NCBI GenBank assembly: GCA_047619485.1
Contig: JBLHKE010000073.1
Location: 1 to 16,888, forward strand
Length of the DNA stretch: 16,888 nt
Direction of reading: 5' to 3'
From: JBLHKE01 sp047619485
GTDB lineage: Bacteria > Verrucomicrobiota > Verrucomicrobiia > Verrucomicrobiales > DEV007
Shown here: piece after piece, positions 8,097-15,373 of the stretch
Numbering within the stretch: position 1 is the stretch's first letter
Layout of the letters: every line of letters begins with the position of its first letter
Made by a program: the position numbers and the translations under genes
Notes under the pieces: model-generated
What the model was told of the DNA's origin: nothing
Seen by the model: the letters and a program-made list of their open reading frames with translations, nothing else
The model's database searches: none

Positions 8097-8157
8097 GTAG
8101 GATGGGTCTCTGACCCGTCCGGCGTGGGGTCTAGGACGGGTCGGAGACCCATCCTAC
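8097..8157. repeat. 24-bp inverted repeat with nested hairpins (REP-like element)
   Basis: Arms 8097-8120 and 8134-8157 pair over 24 bp with a single T-G wobble (8111 with 8143), around a 13-base loop (8121-8133). Each arm also folds alone: GGGTC-TCT-GACCC (8104-8116) and GGGTC-GGA-GACCC (8138-8150). The element fills the space between the cytochrome stop codon (8154-8156, inside the right arm) and the HXXSHH start (8089). Nested palindromes between genes are typical of REP/BIME-type mobile repeats. In the minus-strand transcript it would form a strong hairpin 7 bases before the downstream ATG. It is not followed by a T-run, so it is not an obvious intrinsic terminator. Confidence 0.85.
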
Positions 8158-10556
8158 TTACTCTGAAATGTTGTGCTTTGCACGATCTCGTGAATCAACG
8201 ATCGAAAGCCATATTCTTTCTCCCGCACGCGGCCGACGACGGATTCGATCTCGGCTTTGTCCAATGGCGTCGGCGCTGCTCCGGTCGAATACGCTAGCAG
8301 CTTTTCGGTCAGATTTCGGGCTAGTTGATCTTTGTCTGACAACAGCAGCTCCCGGTATTCGTCGATATCCTCGAAACGCCGCCCATCGGGCAAGACGTCG
8401 CTTGGATCGACGGCGGGGCCTTTGACAATCCGACGTGAGCCATCGCGAACGGCACGATAGTGATCGCGCCACCCACCAGTCACATCGAAACTCTCCAGCG
8501 CAAATCCAGGCGGGTCGATCTCGCGGTGACACTTCGCACAGCTTTCGACGTCACGGTGCTTTGCCAACTGCTCTCGGATGGTCGTGGCGCCCCGAATATC
8601 GGGCTCGATCGCGCCGATGTCAGGCGGCGGCGGCGAGGGTGGCGCTCCCAGGATGCGATCCAACACCCAGGCACCACGCAGAACTGGCGAGGTCGTCGTG
8701 CCGTTGGCCGTCACTTTAAGCACGCTGGACATCGTAATCACACCGCCGCGATGACTGCCAGGCGGCAAGGTCACCTTGCGCATGTGCGCGCCTTCGATTC
8801 CCGGGATCCCGTAGTGCTTTGCAAGGCGGGCATTGAGGAAAGTGAAATCGGACGCCACGAAGTTGGTAAGACTCATGTCGTGCTTCAGCACCTCGTCGAA
8901 GAACCGCTTCGGCTCCTTGATCGAGGCGGTCTTGAGGACGTCGTCATACTCCGGATAGAGCGTGCGATCCGGAGCAGTGGCATCGATCGCGCGGAGGCTG
9001 AGCCATTGACCGGTAAAATTTTCGGTAATGGCTTTCGCTTTAGGATCGTTCAGCAGGCGCTCGACCTGCTGCCGTAGCACGCCCGGTTTCCGCAAATCTC
9101 CGCTATCCGCAAGCCGGAGCAGTTCCTCGTCCGGCATCGAACTCCACAAAAAATACGACAGCCGGCTGGCCAATGCGTCGTCGTCCAACTCGTTCGTGTC
9201 CGCGGTGTTCTTCTCACGCAAGAACAAGAACTCGGGCGAAACCATGATACCTTTGAGGCCGACGCGCATCGCTTGCTCGAAGGTGTAACCCTCATCGAAC
9301 CTCGATTTCACCCGCGCCAGGAACGGCCGCACGTCCTCATCTGTCACCGTGCGCCGAAACGCGCGTCGGGCAAAATTTCGCAGAACGCGGTCGGCATCGA
9401 CCATGGGCTGACTCGACACGACCTCGAGCCGTTTCGGATCGTCCGCGCTGGGCACGACTTCTTGCGGTAGCTCACCAAAGATCGACTTGTGGCTCGGCGG
9501 CGGCCAGGATTCCAACAGCGGCCCCTCAAGTTCCACCCACTGGATCGCCAGCCCGGGTCCCTTGTAGTTGTCAGCCCCGACCTTCTCCACCTGCGGCGGC
9601 AGCGCCGGCAGTCCGTCGGCAATGATGCGCAGCCGGTTCTGCGGTTCGAGCTGTTCTGTAAACTCGAGCACCGTCGGCTTGTCCGCCGGGAACGAGAAGT
9701 AGTCGATGAGCCGTTCCTCGGTCACCTCTTTGAAGGTTCCGGCGTTGACATGAAAATCGACAGGTTTGCCATCGCTCTGGTAGCCGTAGCCAGAAATTCG
9801 GATGCGATACTTGCCGCGGAAGTGGGTCAGCATATTCCACATCGTCACGCGGATGTTCGCCGATTCCCAGACTGCGAAAATGGCGACCCCGTCGTCTACA
9901 TGGCGATAGACACTGCCATTCTTAGCGACGGATTTTTCTTTCCTGAGGTCGAATCGCTTCTTCTGGATCCACGGCTTTCCTTTGTTGGCGATCGCCGCGT
10001 CGAGCACGCGATCGGCGGCCTCCAGATAGGTGCGCAGCAGAAACGACGAGGTGTGCATCGCCTCGGCATTGTTGTCGAAACCGTTGGTTGATGTGTCAGG
10101 CGGCAACAAGTCGCTCAGATCGACCTCGACGTGCAGCAGATCCCGCACCGTGTTCGCATATTCGGCGCGGTTCAGACGCCGCAGAACCACCCTCCCCTCC
10201 GTTGCCCTCTGGGCGATCGCCTGTCCGCTGATCCAATCGACAACTGCCTGCACCTCCCGCGTGGGTGGCCGCGGCTTCTCCTCTGGCGGCATGTCACCCG
10301 ACTCAAGTTGCTCCAGCACCGTCAGCCATTTTTCGCGATTGGCCTTGTCAGCAAAGTCATCGGTCAAGCTCTCGAGCACAAAGTCGCCCTTGGGCTTGGA
10401 GCCCTCGTGGCATTTCTGGCAATGCTGAGCGAACAAGGGCTGGGCAAAGTCGGCGGCACGGGTCGCTTGCGTGACACCGATTGCAAGTGCGGCGACGAGC
10501 AAGCGCAGGCATCGATTCCAAGAACAAGGACGGTAGCGTGTTGAAGATCGGCTCAC
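8154..10556 (-). CDS. Exported PSCyt/PSD-domain cytochrome c (DUF1587/1592/1588/1585/1595 family)
   Basis: An 800-residue planctomycete-type cytochrome protein. After a signal peptide (about 13-35), a PSCyt1-like haem domain carries CQKCH (46-50) with a likely axial Met in GDMPP (87-91). RLNRAEYANTVRDLL (127-141) marks the DUF1587 (PSD3) domain. A beta-rich stretch (about 195-345) looks like a binding module. FARRAFRRTVTDEDVRPFL (395-413) begins DUF1595 (PSD5). ASRLSYFLWSSMPDEEL (463-479) marks DUF1592 (PSD4). DUF1588 (PSCyt3, about 550-695) holds a second haem motif CAKCH (673-677). DUF1585 (PSD2, about 726-798) is C-terminal. It should therefore bind two haems outside the cytoplasm. The start is a GTG overlapping the upstream hydrolase stop (GTGA), implying translational coupling. 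The stop lies in the inverted repeat before the HXXSHH gene. The family is widespread in PVC bacteria; substrate and electron partner are unknown. Confidence 0.92.
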   Translation of the reverse strand: MSRSSTRYRPCSWNRCLRLLVAALAIGVTQATRAADFAQPLFAQHCQKCHEGSKPKGDFVLESLTDDFADKANREKWLTVLEQLESGDMPPEEKPRPPTREVQAVVDWISGQAIAQRATEGRVVLRRLNRAEYANTVRDLLHVEVDLSDLLPPDTSTNGFDNNAEAMHTSSFLLRTYLEAADRVLDAAIANKGKPWIQKKRFDLRKEKSVAKNGSVYRHVDDGVAIFAVWESANIRVTMWNMLTHFRGKYRIRISGYGYQSDGKPVDFHVNAGTFKEVTEERLIDYFSFPADKPTVLEFTEQLEPQNRLRIIADGLPALPPQVEKVGADNYKGPGLAIQWVELEGPLLESWPPPSHKSIFGELPQEVVPSADDPKRLEVVSSQPMVDADRVLRNFARRAFRRTVTDEDVRPFLARVKSRFDEGYTFEQAMRVGLKGIMVSPEFLFLREKNTADTNELDDDALASRLSYFLWSSMPDEELLRLADSGDLRKPGVLRQQVERLLNDPKAKAITENFTGQWLSLRAIDATAPDRTLYPEYDDVLKTASIKEPKRFFDEVLKHDMSLTNFVASDFTFLNARLAKHYGIPGIEGAHMRKVTLPPGSHRGGVITMSSVLKVTANGTTTSPVLRGAWVLDRILGAPPSPPPPDIGAIEPDIRGATTIREQLAKHRDVESCAKCHREIDPPGFALESFDVTGGWRDHYRAVRDGSRRIVKGPAVDPSDVLPDGRRFEDIDEYRELLLSDKDQLARNLTEKLLAYSTGAAPTPLDKAEIESVVGRVREKEYGFRSLIHEIVQSTTFQSK

Positions 10557-11431
10557 TTTACTACGAGTTCATCTAGGAATTTGTATAGCTCAACCGTCGT
10601 AGGATCGTCGGGCTTGCCGAGGTCGTTGTTCAATCCGCTGTGGTTGCTGTCCCGTTTGCCAAACGCTTTGACCGAGACCCCGGCTGCCTCCAGCACCTCC
10701 CTGAAAATTCCTGCCTGGGCGTTGGTATCGGGATTACCGGGAAAGTAGAGGAGGAGAAAGGGCGGGATCCCCTTCCCTTTCGCCACATGTGTCACGGCCG
10801 AGAAATCAACGTGCTTCTCCGGGTCATTGCCGAACTTCTGCCGGTGGCCGAAGGTGTACATTTTCCAGCCATAGATGGATCGCCGGTGCTCCGCAGTCGA
10901 GATGATTTTCGGAATGTCATAAGTGTCGCCATCCACTGGTACGCAACCCTTGAGGACACCGAAGGACACCCCCTCTTTTTTCAAATAGCGATCATCGGTG
11001 CAGATCAACGCCGCGAGTTGGGCGCCGGCGGAATGGCCGCCAACGAATATCCGTTTCGGGTCGCCACCGTAATTGGCGATGTTTTTGTGCACCCAACCGA
11101 GCGATTTAGCAATATCACCGATCAACACGTCCATCTCTACGTCGGGCAGCAGACGGTAGTTGGTCGATACGAAGACGAATCCTCGTTCGATCAGCACCTT
11201 GGGCTTCAGGCCGACATCGTCTTTGTCCCCGACCTGCCAGCCACCGCCGTGGATCCAGAACATGACGGGAAGAGCTTTGTCAGCGTCCTTCTCAGGCGTG
11301 TAGATATCGAGTACCTGGCGCTCGTGACCGGACTCCACATAGGGAATGTCAGACGTGAGCTTCTGTGCCATGGCACTGCTGCAAATGGCAGATAGCAGGA
11401 GCACAAAGACTAGGAGGAGGTCGCGGTTCAT
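10553..11431 (-). CDS. Exported alpha/beta-hydrolase, carboxylesterase (BD-FAE-like)
   Basis: A 292-residue alpha/beta-hydrolase of the esterase/lipase type seen in bacterial acetyl- and feruloyl-esterases. Residues 1-22 are a signal peptide cut after AMA. HGGGW (61-65) gives the oxyanion hole, GHSAG (132-136) the nucleophile S134, D235 is a plausible acid and H264 in SNHSG the catalytic His, so the triad looks complete. A longer in-frame reading from 11566 would put 45 hydrophilic residues before the signal peptide, so I chose the ATG at 11431. Its TGA overlaps the GTG of the cytochrome gene by 4 bp, tying the two in one operon. By family and context it may remove acyl groups from a polysaccharide such as acetylated pectin; this is inference. 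An extended -10 motif lies just upstream. Confidence 0.88.
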   Translation of the reverse strand: MNRDLLLVFVLLLSAICSSAMAQKLTSDIPYVESGHERQVLDIYTPEKDADKALPVMFWIHGGGWQVGDKDDVGLKPKVLIERGFVFVSTNYRLLPDVEMDVLIGDIAKSLGWVHKNIANYGGDPKRIFVGGHSAGAQLAALICTDDRYLKKEGVSFGVLKGCVPVDGDTYDIPKIISTAEHRRSIYGWKMYTFGHRQKFGNDPEKHVDFSAVTHVAKGKGIPPFLLLYFPGNPDTNAQAGIFREVLEAAGVSVKAFGKRDSNHSGLNNDLGKPDDPTTVELYKFLDELVVK

Positions 11432-11437
11432 AGCGTG

Positions 11438-11446
11438 ATCATACCA
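11438..11446 (-). promoter_or_regulatory. Candidate extended -10 promoter for the hydrolase-cytochrome operon
   Basis: On the minus strand the bases read TGGTATGAT, a match to the extended -10 form TGnTATnAT. Only six bases separate it from the ATG at 11431, so transcription would begin at or next to the start codon and the mRNA would be leaderless. No -35 match is visible at 17 bases. This is sequence resemblance only. Confidence 0.35.
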
Positions 11447-11505
11447 GATGTCGTCGCGCACCGGGCGAAAATTCCCGGATATCTTGTTGGTGGCAGATTC
11501 GAGAT

Positions 11506-11527
11506 CATTCCCTTCATGATGGGAATG
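11506..11527. other. Small hairpin in the gap between secreted-protein and hydrolase genes
   Basis: CATTCCC (11506-11512) and GGGAATG (11521-11527) form a 7-bp stem with an 8-base loop. It lies 154 bp beyond the stop of the upstream minus-strand gene and 75 bp before the hydrolase ATG. No T-run follows on either strand, so it is a weak terminator or operator candidate. The rest of the 249-bp gap (11432-11680) shows only a 5-bp inverted repeat (11461-11465 with 11474-11478) and the -10 motif. Confidence 0.25.
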
Positions 11528-11680
11528 GTTCGGCGAAATGGTTGCGGCTACTGCCAGTGCTAGCAATCTCTCTTCCCCTCTCCGATCCCTTCAGCGGCTG
11601 TCTCAAGCGCCCCACTCAAAAAGCAAATTCCTAGCAATAATTGTCTGCGAGATAGGCCATTTCTCCTGGCGCGGACCGAA

Positions 11681-13075
11681 TCAATTTATGTGGACGCTGA
11701 AGAAGAGGTCGACGGCACCCGCATCGGGGTTGTCGAAAACGATGGTGATCTTGCCTTCCTCTGGATTCACATCCAAGCCGTTCTCATCGTTGTCGGTGAA
11801 ACTGTCGCTCACGTCCCCATCGCCTGACTCACCGGCCTGCAGATCATCAGGATTTCTGCTGTAATATACCGCATACGACGCTCCGGGCTTCGTGTCCCAG
11901 CTCAGGGTGACTTTATCGGTGTCTGGGGAGTGGGTGATCTGTGTGATGGTGAAATCGGGGACAGCGGCAATCCCGCCACCGAGCACATCACCGAGCGCGG
12001 TGCCGATGCGGATCTCGTCGACGAAAAACTTGAGACCCGAGACGTTGAGGGTGTCGAACTGCGTCTGGTCGAGGTCAGGCTTGTTCGAGGGGTTGCCCGC
12101 GTCGGCCGCGGTCACCGCGTTCGGCCAGTTGGCACTCGAAAGGGTTGGCTTGGCCACGACCAAGGCATCGAAGGCCGCTTCGCTGATCACGTCCGTCTCC
12201 AAGAACTTCACGACCGTGATGATGTCGTAGGCGTCAATGTCGGCGTCCCACTCGATCTTGCCGACAATGATGTTCGGAGCGCCGAAACCTAAGGCATTAC
12301 TCACGGTCCATGGCATAACGTCGTCATTGGACAAGACGCCGTCACTCGTTCCGGTGCTGGCAAAGGCGGGCACAATTCCGTTGTGGCCACCCAATGCGCC
12401 GTCTTGGAATCCGCCGGGAGTCTGGTTGTGCTGCCCGGCACGGAAATAGTGCGGGTAGACATCGAACAAGTTGGCGCGAGGCGGACCACCAGCCGCACTG
12501 ACACCGCTGCCAGAGTTCTGCATCGTGAGGCCACGCGAGCCCAGCGTCGTCGGGTCGGTGCCGATCGTGAGAGTTGGTGAGCCTTGGTTCCGATCCCAAG
12601 CATGGGCTCCGACGAAGCTGAACCAAGTGGTGGTGCCGGATACGAAGGACGCTGTCACGCTGGGCGCCAGTGCAATGCTGGCATCGAGGTTGCCGGTGCC
12701 GGCATCGGTTCCAGCTGCCAGCCCACGATCCTCAGGTCCGGCCATCCCCGCAAAGCCGCCCGATGTCTCGAGGTTATCGACTGTCCCGTCAAAGACGTTC
12801 GGAGTCTCTGCGGCGACGAAGACACCCGACGGCGCTTCCCCAGGGTGAACCCACCAGCCATTTCCAAAACCAGTGTCATTTGTGGTCCAGGTTCCGGTCG
12901 TGCCCAAGGCACCTCCCTGCCCGGTTAGCTCCCCGTCGGGATAGGCGAACGGTTCGTAGACTAGGAGCGTGGCATCGGACCTCGTCAATGAACCAATCGA
13001 TAAAATGCAGCCTACCAGTAGGGCAGCTGAGCTGGTTGATCTGCTAGTTTTCATTGGGGCACTGTTATTTTTCAT
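11681..13075 (-). CDS. Secreted verrucomicrobial-type protein with beta-rich C-terminal domain, function unknown
   Basis: A 464-residue protein with no named function that I recognise. Residues 1-36 contain a signal peptide (hydrophobic 17-30). The main body (37-370) is rich in Gly, Thr, Asp and aromatic residues and predicted beta-rich; it opens with LLVYEPFAYPDGELTG (37-52) and closes with FFVDEIRIGTALGDV (350-364), patterns I associate with LamG-like secreted proteins of Verrucomicrobiota. The C-terminal part (about 372-462) is a fibronectin-like domain starting FTITQITHSP (375-384) and VTLSWDTKPGASYAVYYSRN (389-408). It resembles the end of the LamG protein at 14342-15373. No PEP-CTERM tail is present. 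An ATG at 13054 is an alternative start that keeps the signal peptide. It is divergent from the LamG pair and 249 bp upstream of the hydrolase, so probably its own unit. Confidence 0.83.
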   Translation of the reverse strand: MKNNSAPMKTSRSTSSAALLVGCILSIGSLTRSDATLLVYEPFAYPDGELTGQGGALGTTGTWTTNDTGFGNGWWVHPGEAPSGVFVAAETPNVFDGTVDNLETSGGFAGMAGPEDRGLAAGTDAGTGNLDASIALAPSVTASFVSGTTTWFSFVGAHAWDRNQGSPTLTIGTDPTTLGSRGLTMQNSGSGVSAAGGPPRANLFDVYPHYFRAGQHNQTPGGFQDGALGGHNGIVPAFASTGTSDGVLSNDDVMPWTVSNALGFGAPNIIVGKIEWDADIDAYDIITVVKFLETDVISEAAFDALVVAKPTLSSANWPNAVTAADAGNPSNKPDLDQTQFDTLNVSGLKFFVDEIRIGTALGDVLGGGIAAVPDFTITQITHSPDTDKVTLSWDTKPGASYAVYYSRNPDDLQAGESGDGDVSDSFTDNDENGLDVNPEEGKITIVFDNPDAGAVDLFFSVHIN

Positions 13076-13325
13076 TGGGTTTATTTTGGCTCGACTAGTT
13101 GTGTCTGCGGCGTCCGACCAAGCTGATCAGACCGAGTCCTCGCAGCACGATACAGGATGGCTCAGAGCTTGGGGGAATACTTGCAAAATAGGTGGCGATA
13201 TGAACACGATCGACGCTTCAGAAAAATTGGCCAGCGGACAGAGAAATTGAGACCGATAATCACGATTTTCTACTAGCGATCATGCCGGAAGGGGCGAATA
13301 AAAAAACGCTTAATACCGCGGAAAA

Positions 13326-13345
13326 CATACCCATTAAAGGGTATG
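13326..13345. promoter_or_regulatory. 20-bp palindrome, candidate operator
   Basis: CATACCCATTAAAGGGTATG has perfect 7-bp arms around ATTAAA. It lies 106 bp before the PEP-CTERM gene ATG and about 250 bp from the divergent gene start. Size and symmetry suit a dimeric regulator, but a short RNA hairpin is also possible. I see no second copy in the window. Confidence 0.45.
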
Positions 13346-13416
13346 GGCCAACGAGTCCTGACCGTCATGAATGAATGGGAGGAAAGACCACTCCTTCCGA
13401 ATTTCCTCTAATAGCT

Positions 13417-13447
13417 TTGACATATCTGCCTGGATTCACCACCATAA
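13417..13447 (+). promoter_or_regulatory. Possible -35 element upstream of the PEP-CTERM LamG gene
   Basis: A perfect TTGACA (13417-13422) is followed at 17-19 bases only by weak -10 candidates (CACCAT, ACCATA, CCATAA; 13440-13447), which would start transcription at about the ATG at 13452. The match at -35 is good, the -10 is poor, and a leaderless start would be required. Confidence 0.2.
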
Positions 13448-13451
13448 ACCA

Positions 13452-14285
13452 ATGAAATCGCTTCTATCTCCTCTCCATTGCGCAACCTTGGTGATTGCGA
13501 TCGGGCTAGGGTCCACCCAAGCAGCCACCACTGTCTTTCACTATCGGGTGAACGACACCGATGCAGCAGGGCTGCCGAACATCCCCAGCGTAGGCGGCAG
13601 TGACGGCACGGCGCAGGGAACATTCTCCGGAATTTTCAGCACCGATGTCCCGACCGCTGGCGTCCCAGCCAGTGCTGGCAACCGCTCGATCGTCGGGGCT
13701 GGCGACGCTTTGAGTGATGGCGTGAATTCACCCAGCAATCAGGAACTGTCGAACGCCGCAGTGATCGCCGCAGGCGGATACACCTTGGAGGCATGGTTCA
13801 AATGGAACGGCGGAGGGAATGTCAACGCTATCATCGACTACGCCGGAACCGATAAGTTCCGCATGATCGCGGGGACAGGCATATTGGATATCAATTTCGA
13901 CTCAGGCAGCGGCGCCCAGCCAATCGCTTCGCCGAGTATCGGCGATTGGCACTACGCGGCCGCTGTTTTCACCCATGACGGTGGCGGAGTCAGTGGCACC
14001 GGTGGAATCGGTGGCACCGTGACCTGGTACTTTGATGGCAACACCGCCCTCGGCACCGCCGCTGCCATCAAGGACGACTTCGGCGACAGCTTGAACCGGC
14101 CAATCGGGGTCGGCAGGCATCCACTCGGATTTGGTGGCGACGACTTTGACGGTCTGATTTACGAACCACGAGTTTCCCTCGGAGCCTTGAGCTCGTCCGA
14201 ACTCCTGTTCGTTCCCGAGCCAGGAACCGGTGCCCTTGCCTGCATCGGCGCAGTCCTGCTGTTCTTACGTCGGCGGCACAACTGA
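13452..14285 (+). CDS. Secreted LamG-like protein with PEP-CTERM sorting signal
   Basis: A 277-residue protein. Residues 1-24 are a signal peptide. Residues 25-253 form a concanavalin/LamG-like jelly roll with characteristic strands YTLEAWFKWNG (110-120), DWHYAAAVFTHDG (165-177) and TWYFDGN (191-197). The C-terminus is a complete PEP-CTERM signal: VPEP (254-257), a hydrophobic segment (259-272) and a basic cluster RRR (273-275). This signal directs proteins to an exosortase, which removes the tail and releases or attaches the protein at the surface. No exosortase gene is in the window. The start at 13452 is chosen because it begins the signal peptide. A tandem paralogue follows 56 bp later, with a strong hairpin between. 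A structural or sugar-binding surface role is likely; the ligand is unknown. Confidence 0.9.
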   Translation: MKSLLSPLHCATLVIAIGLGSTQAATTVFHYRVNDTDAAGLPNIPSVGGSDGTAQGTFSGIFSTDVPTAGVPASAGNRSIVGAGDALSDGVNSPSNQELSNAAVIAAGGYTLEAWFKWNGGGNVNAIIDYAGTDKFRMIAGTGILDINFDSGSGAQPIASPSIGDWHYAAAVFTHDGGGVSGTGGIGGTVTWYFDGNTALGTAAAIKDDFGDSLNRPIGVGRHPLGFGGDDFDGLIYEPRVSLGALSSSELLFVPEPGTGALACIGAVLLFLRRRHN

Positions 14286-14325
14286 TCCTCGATGCCTTCC
14301 CGTTGGGAAGGAGTCGAGGATCAGT
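14281..14325 (+). other. Long stem-loop between the tandem LamG genes
   Basis: Outer arms 14281-14292 and 14314-14325 pair perfectly over 12 bp. On the same axis inner arms CCTTCCC (14295-14301) and GGGAAGG (14305-14311) pair around a 3-base loop, leaving one wobble and one mismatch between them. The 5' arm includes the stop codon of the PEP-CTERM gene (14283-14285). No T-run follows, so it is better read as a transcript-stabilising or attenuating structure than a classic terminator. The downstream gene starts 16 bases after it. Confidence 0.6.
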
Positions 14326-14341
14326 GCTCGCCATTAAAGCT

Positions 14342-15373
14342 ATGAAAATGATCCACCCACTTGCGATGGCCAGCGCGCTGGCCATCTTCCTCGTCGCCTC
14401 AGATTCGAGCCTGGCGGCCACTACGGTTCTCCACTTCAGTGTCTCGGACACGGACGAAGCCACGGTAGTCGCAGGAACTGTTGCAGGCACCGACGGTTCT
14501 CCCGATGGCACTGTGGCATCTGGCATCCTGGAGTTGAGTGCTGACGTGCCAATAGAAGGAGTCCCTGCAGGCAGCGGAAACCGCTCGTTAGCTTTTACCA
14601 ATTCGCAGGTTATCACGATCCCCGGCACCCAACAGCTCTCCCATGCCAACGCTATTGCCGCGGGCGGCTTTACCTTCGAAACCTGGTTCAAATGGGACGG
14701 CGGCGGCACACTCAATGCCATGATCGACTACGCTGGCACTGAGAAATTCCGCATCCAAACAGCAACTGGAGCTCTAGATATCAACTTCGACCAAGGCTCT
14801 GGCCTCCAAGTGCTCGCGATGCCAACTGCAAACGAGTGGCACTACATCGCGGCAGTGTTTGAACATGATGGAGAACCCGTCGATGCGGACTTGAAGATCT
14901 ACGGAACACTCACTTGGTACTTCGACAGCAATGAGCCGGTCAGTACAGTGAACGTTACCAAAGACGATTTTGGAGACAGCCTCAACCGCACAATCGGGGT
15001 CGGCGGGCACCCCCTTGGTTTTGGCGCTGACTTCCACAACGGTCTTATGTTCGAACCACGGGTCTCCCTCGGAGCCCTAACGGTCGCTGAATTACTCTTT
15101 GGAGGCCAAGCACCTGAGGAATTCCGGATTCTCAGCATCAATTACGATGAGAACCCAGAGGATCCATCCGTCACATTCAGCTGGGTTTCCAGCCCCAGCG
15201 CCCGATACCGGACAGAATACTCGTTAGACCTTATCGAGTGGTTAGAGATCGACGATGATGTCGCATCCTCCGGTGACCTTACCGAGTTCACCCACCACTT
15301 CCTTCCAGGACACTCGGAACTCGTCGGTAGCCAACGCGTCTATTACCGGGTTGCGCCGGTCGCCAGTAACTGA
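14342..15373 (+). CDS. Secreted LamG-like paralogue with fibronectin-like C-terminal domain
   Basis: A 343-residue protein, clearly a paralogue of its upstream neighbour. Residues 1-25 are a signal peptide; 26-253 are the LamG-like domain, colinear with the neighbour (FTFETWFKWDG 110-120, EWHYIAAVFEHDG 165-177, DDFGDSLNRTIGVGGHPLGF 208-227, FEPRVSLGAL 237-246). After LLF (251-253) the two proteins part: this one has no PEP-CTERM tail but a domain of about 85 residues (259-340) with VTFSWVSSPSARYRTEYSLD (277-296) and RVYYRVAP (332-339). That domain resembles the C-terminus of the secreted protein at 11681-13075. The ATG at 14342 is preferred over an upstream TTG (14303) that lies in the hairpin loop; a second ATG at 14348 is also possible. 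Probably co-transcribed with the upstream gene. Confidence 0.88.
   Translation: MKMIHPLAMASALAIFLVASDSSLAATTVLHFSVSDTDEATVVAGTVAGTDGSPDGTVASGILELSADVPIEGVPAGSGNRSLAFTNSQVITIPGTQQLSHANAIAAGGFTFETWFKWDGGGTLNAMIDYAGTEKFRIQTATGALDINFDQGSGLQVLAMPTANEWHYIAAVFEHDGEPVDADLKIYGTLTWYFDSNEPVSTVNVTKDDFGDSLNRTIGVGGHPLGFGADFHNGLMFEPRVSLGALTVAELLFGGQAPEEFRILSINYDENPEDPSVTFSWVSSPSARYRTEYSLDLIEWLEIDDDVASSGDLTEFTHHFLPGHSELVGSQRVYYRVAPVASN

Larger units (their letters stand above)
13076..13451. other. 376-bp divergent intergenic region
   Basis: The region separates the minus-strand secreted protein from the plus-strand LamG pair and must hold both promoters. It contains an A-rich stretch (about 13298-13307), a 20-bp palindrome (13326-13345) and a TTGACA hexamer (13417-13422). 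No RNA gene and no convincing protein are visible. An in-frame ATG at 13371 would extend the LamG protein by 27 polar residues ahead of its signal peptide and is unlikely to be used. Confidence 0.6.

Noticed and set aside
8104..8150. Inverted repeat read as an intrinsic terminator of the cytochrome gene
   Set aside because: No T-run follows on the minus strand, and the HXXSHH start lies immediately beyond, so termination here is not supported.
8460..9077. 205-codon plus-strand open frame opposite the cytochrome gene
   Set aside because: Antisense to the DUF1588/DUF1592 region of an intact, recognisable gene; no features of its own.
10640..11395. 251-codon plus-strand open frame opposite the hydrolase gene
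   Set aside because: Antisense to an intact alpha/beta-hydrolase with a complete catalytic triad; no support for coding.
12969..13250. 93-codon plus-strand frame with a hydrophobic stretch
   Set aside because: Its N-terminal third is antisense to the signal peptide region of the secreted protein, which explains the hydrophobic residues; the rest has no features.
14068..14721. 217-codon minus-strand frame across the LamG pair
   Set aside because: It spans both paralogues and the hairpin between them and has no domain features.
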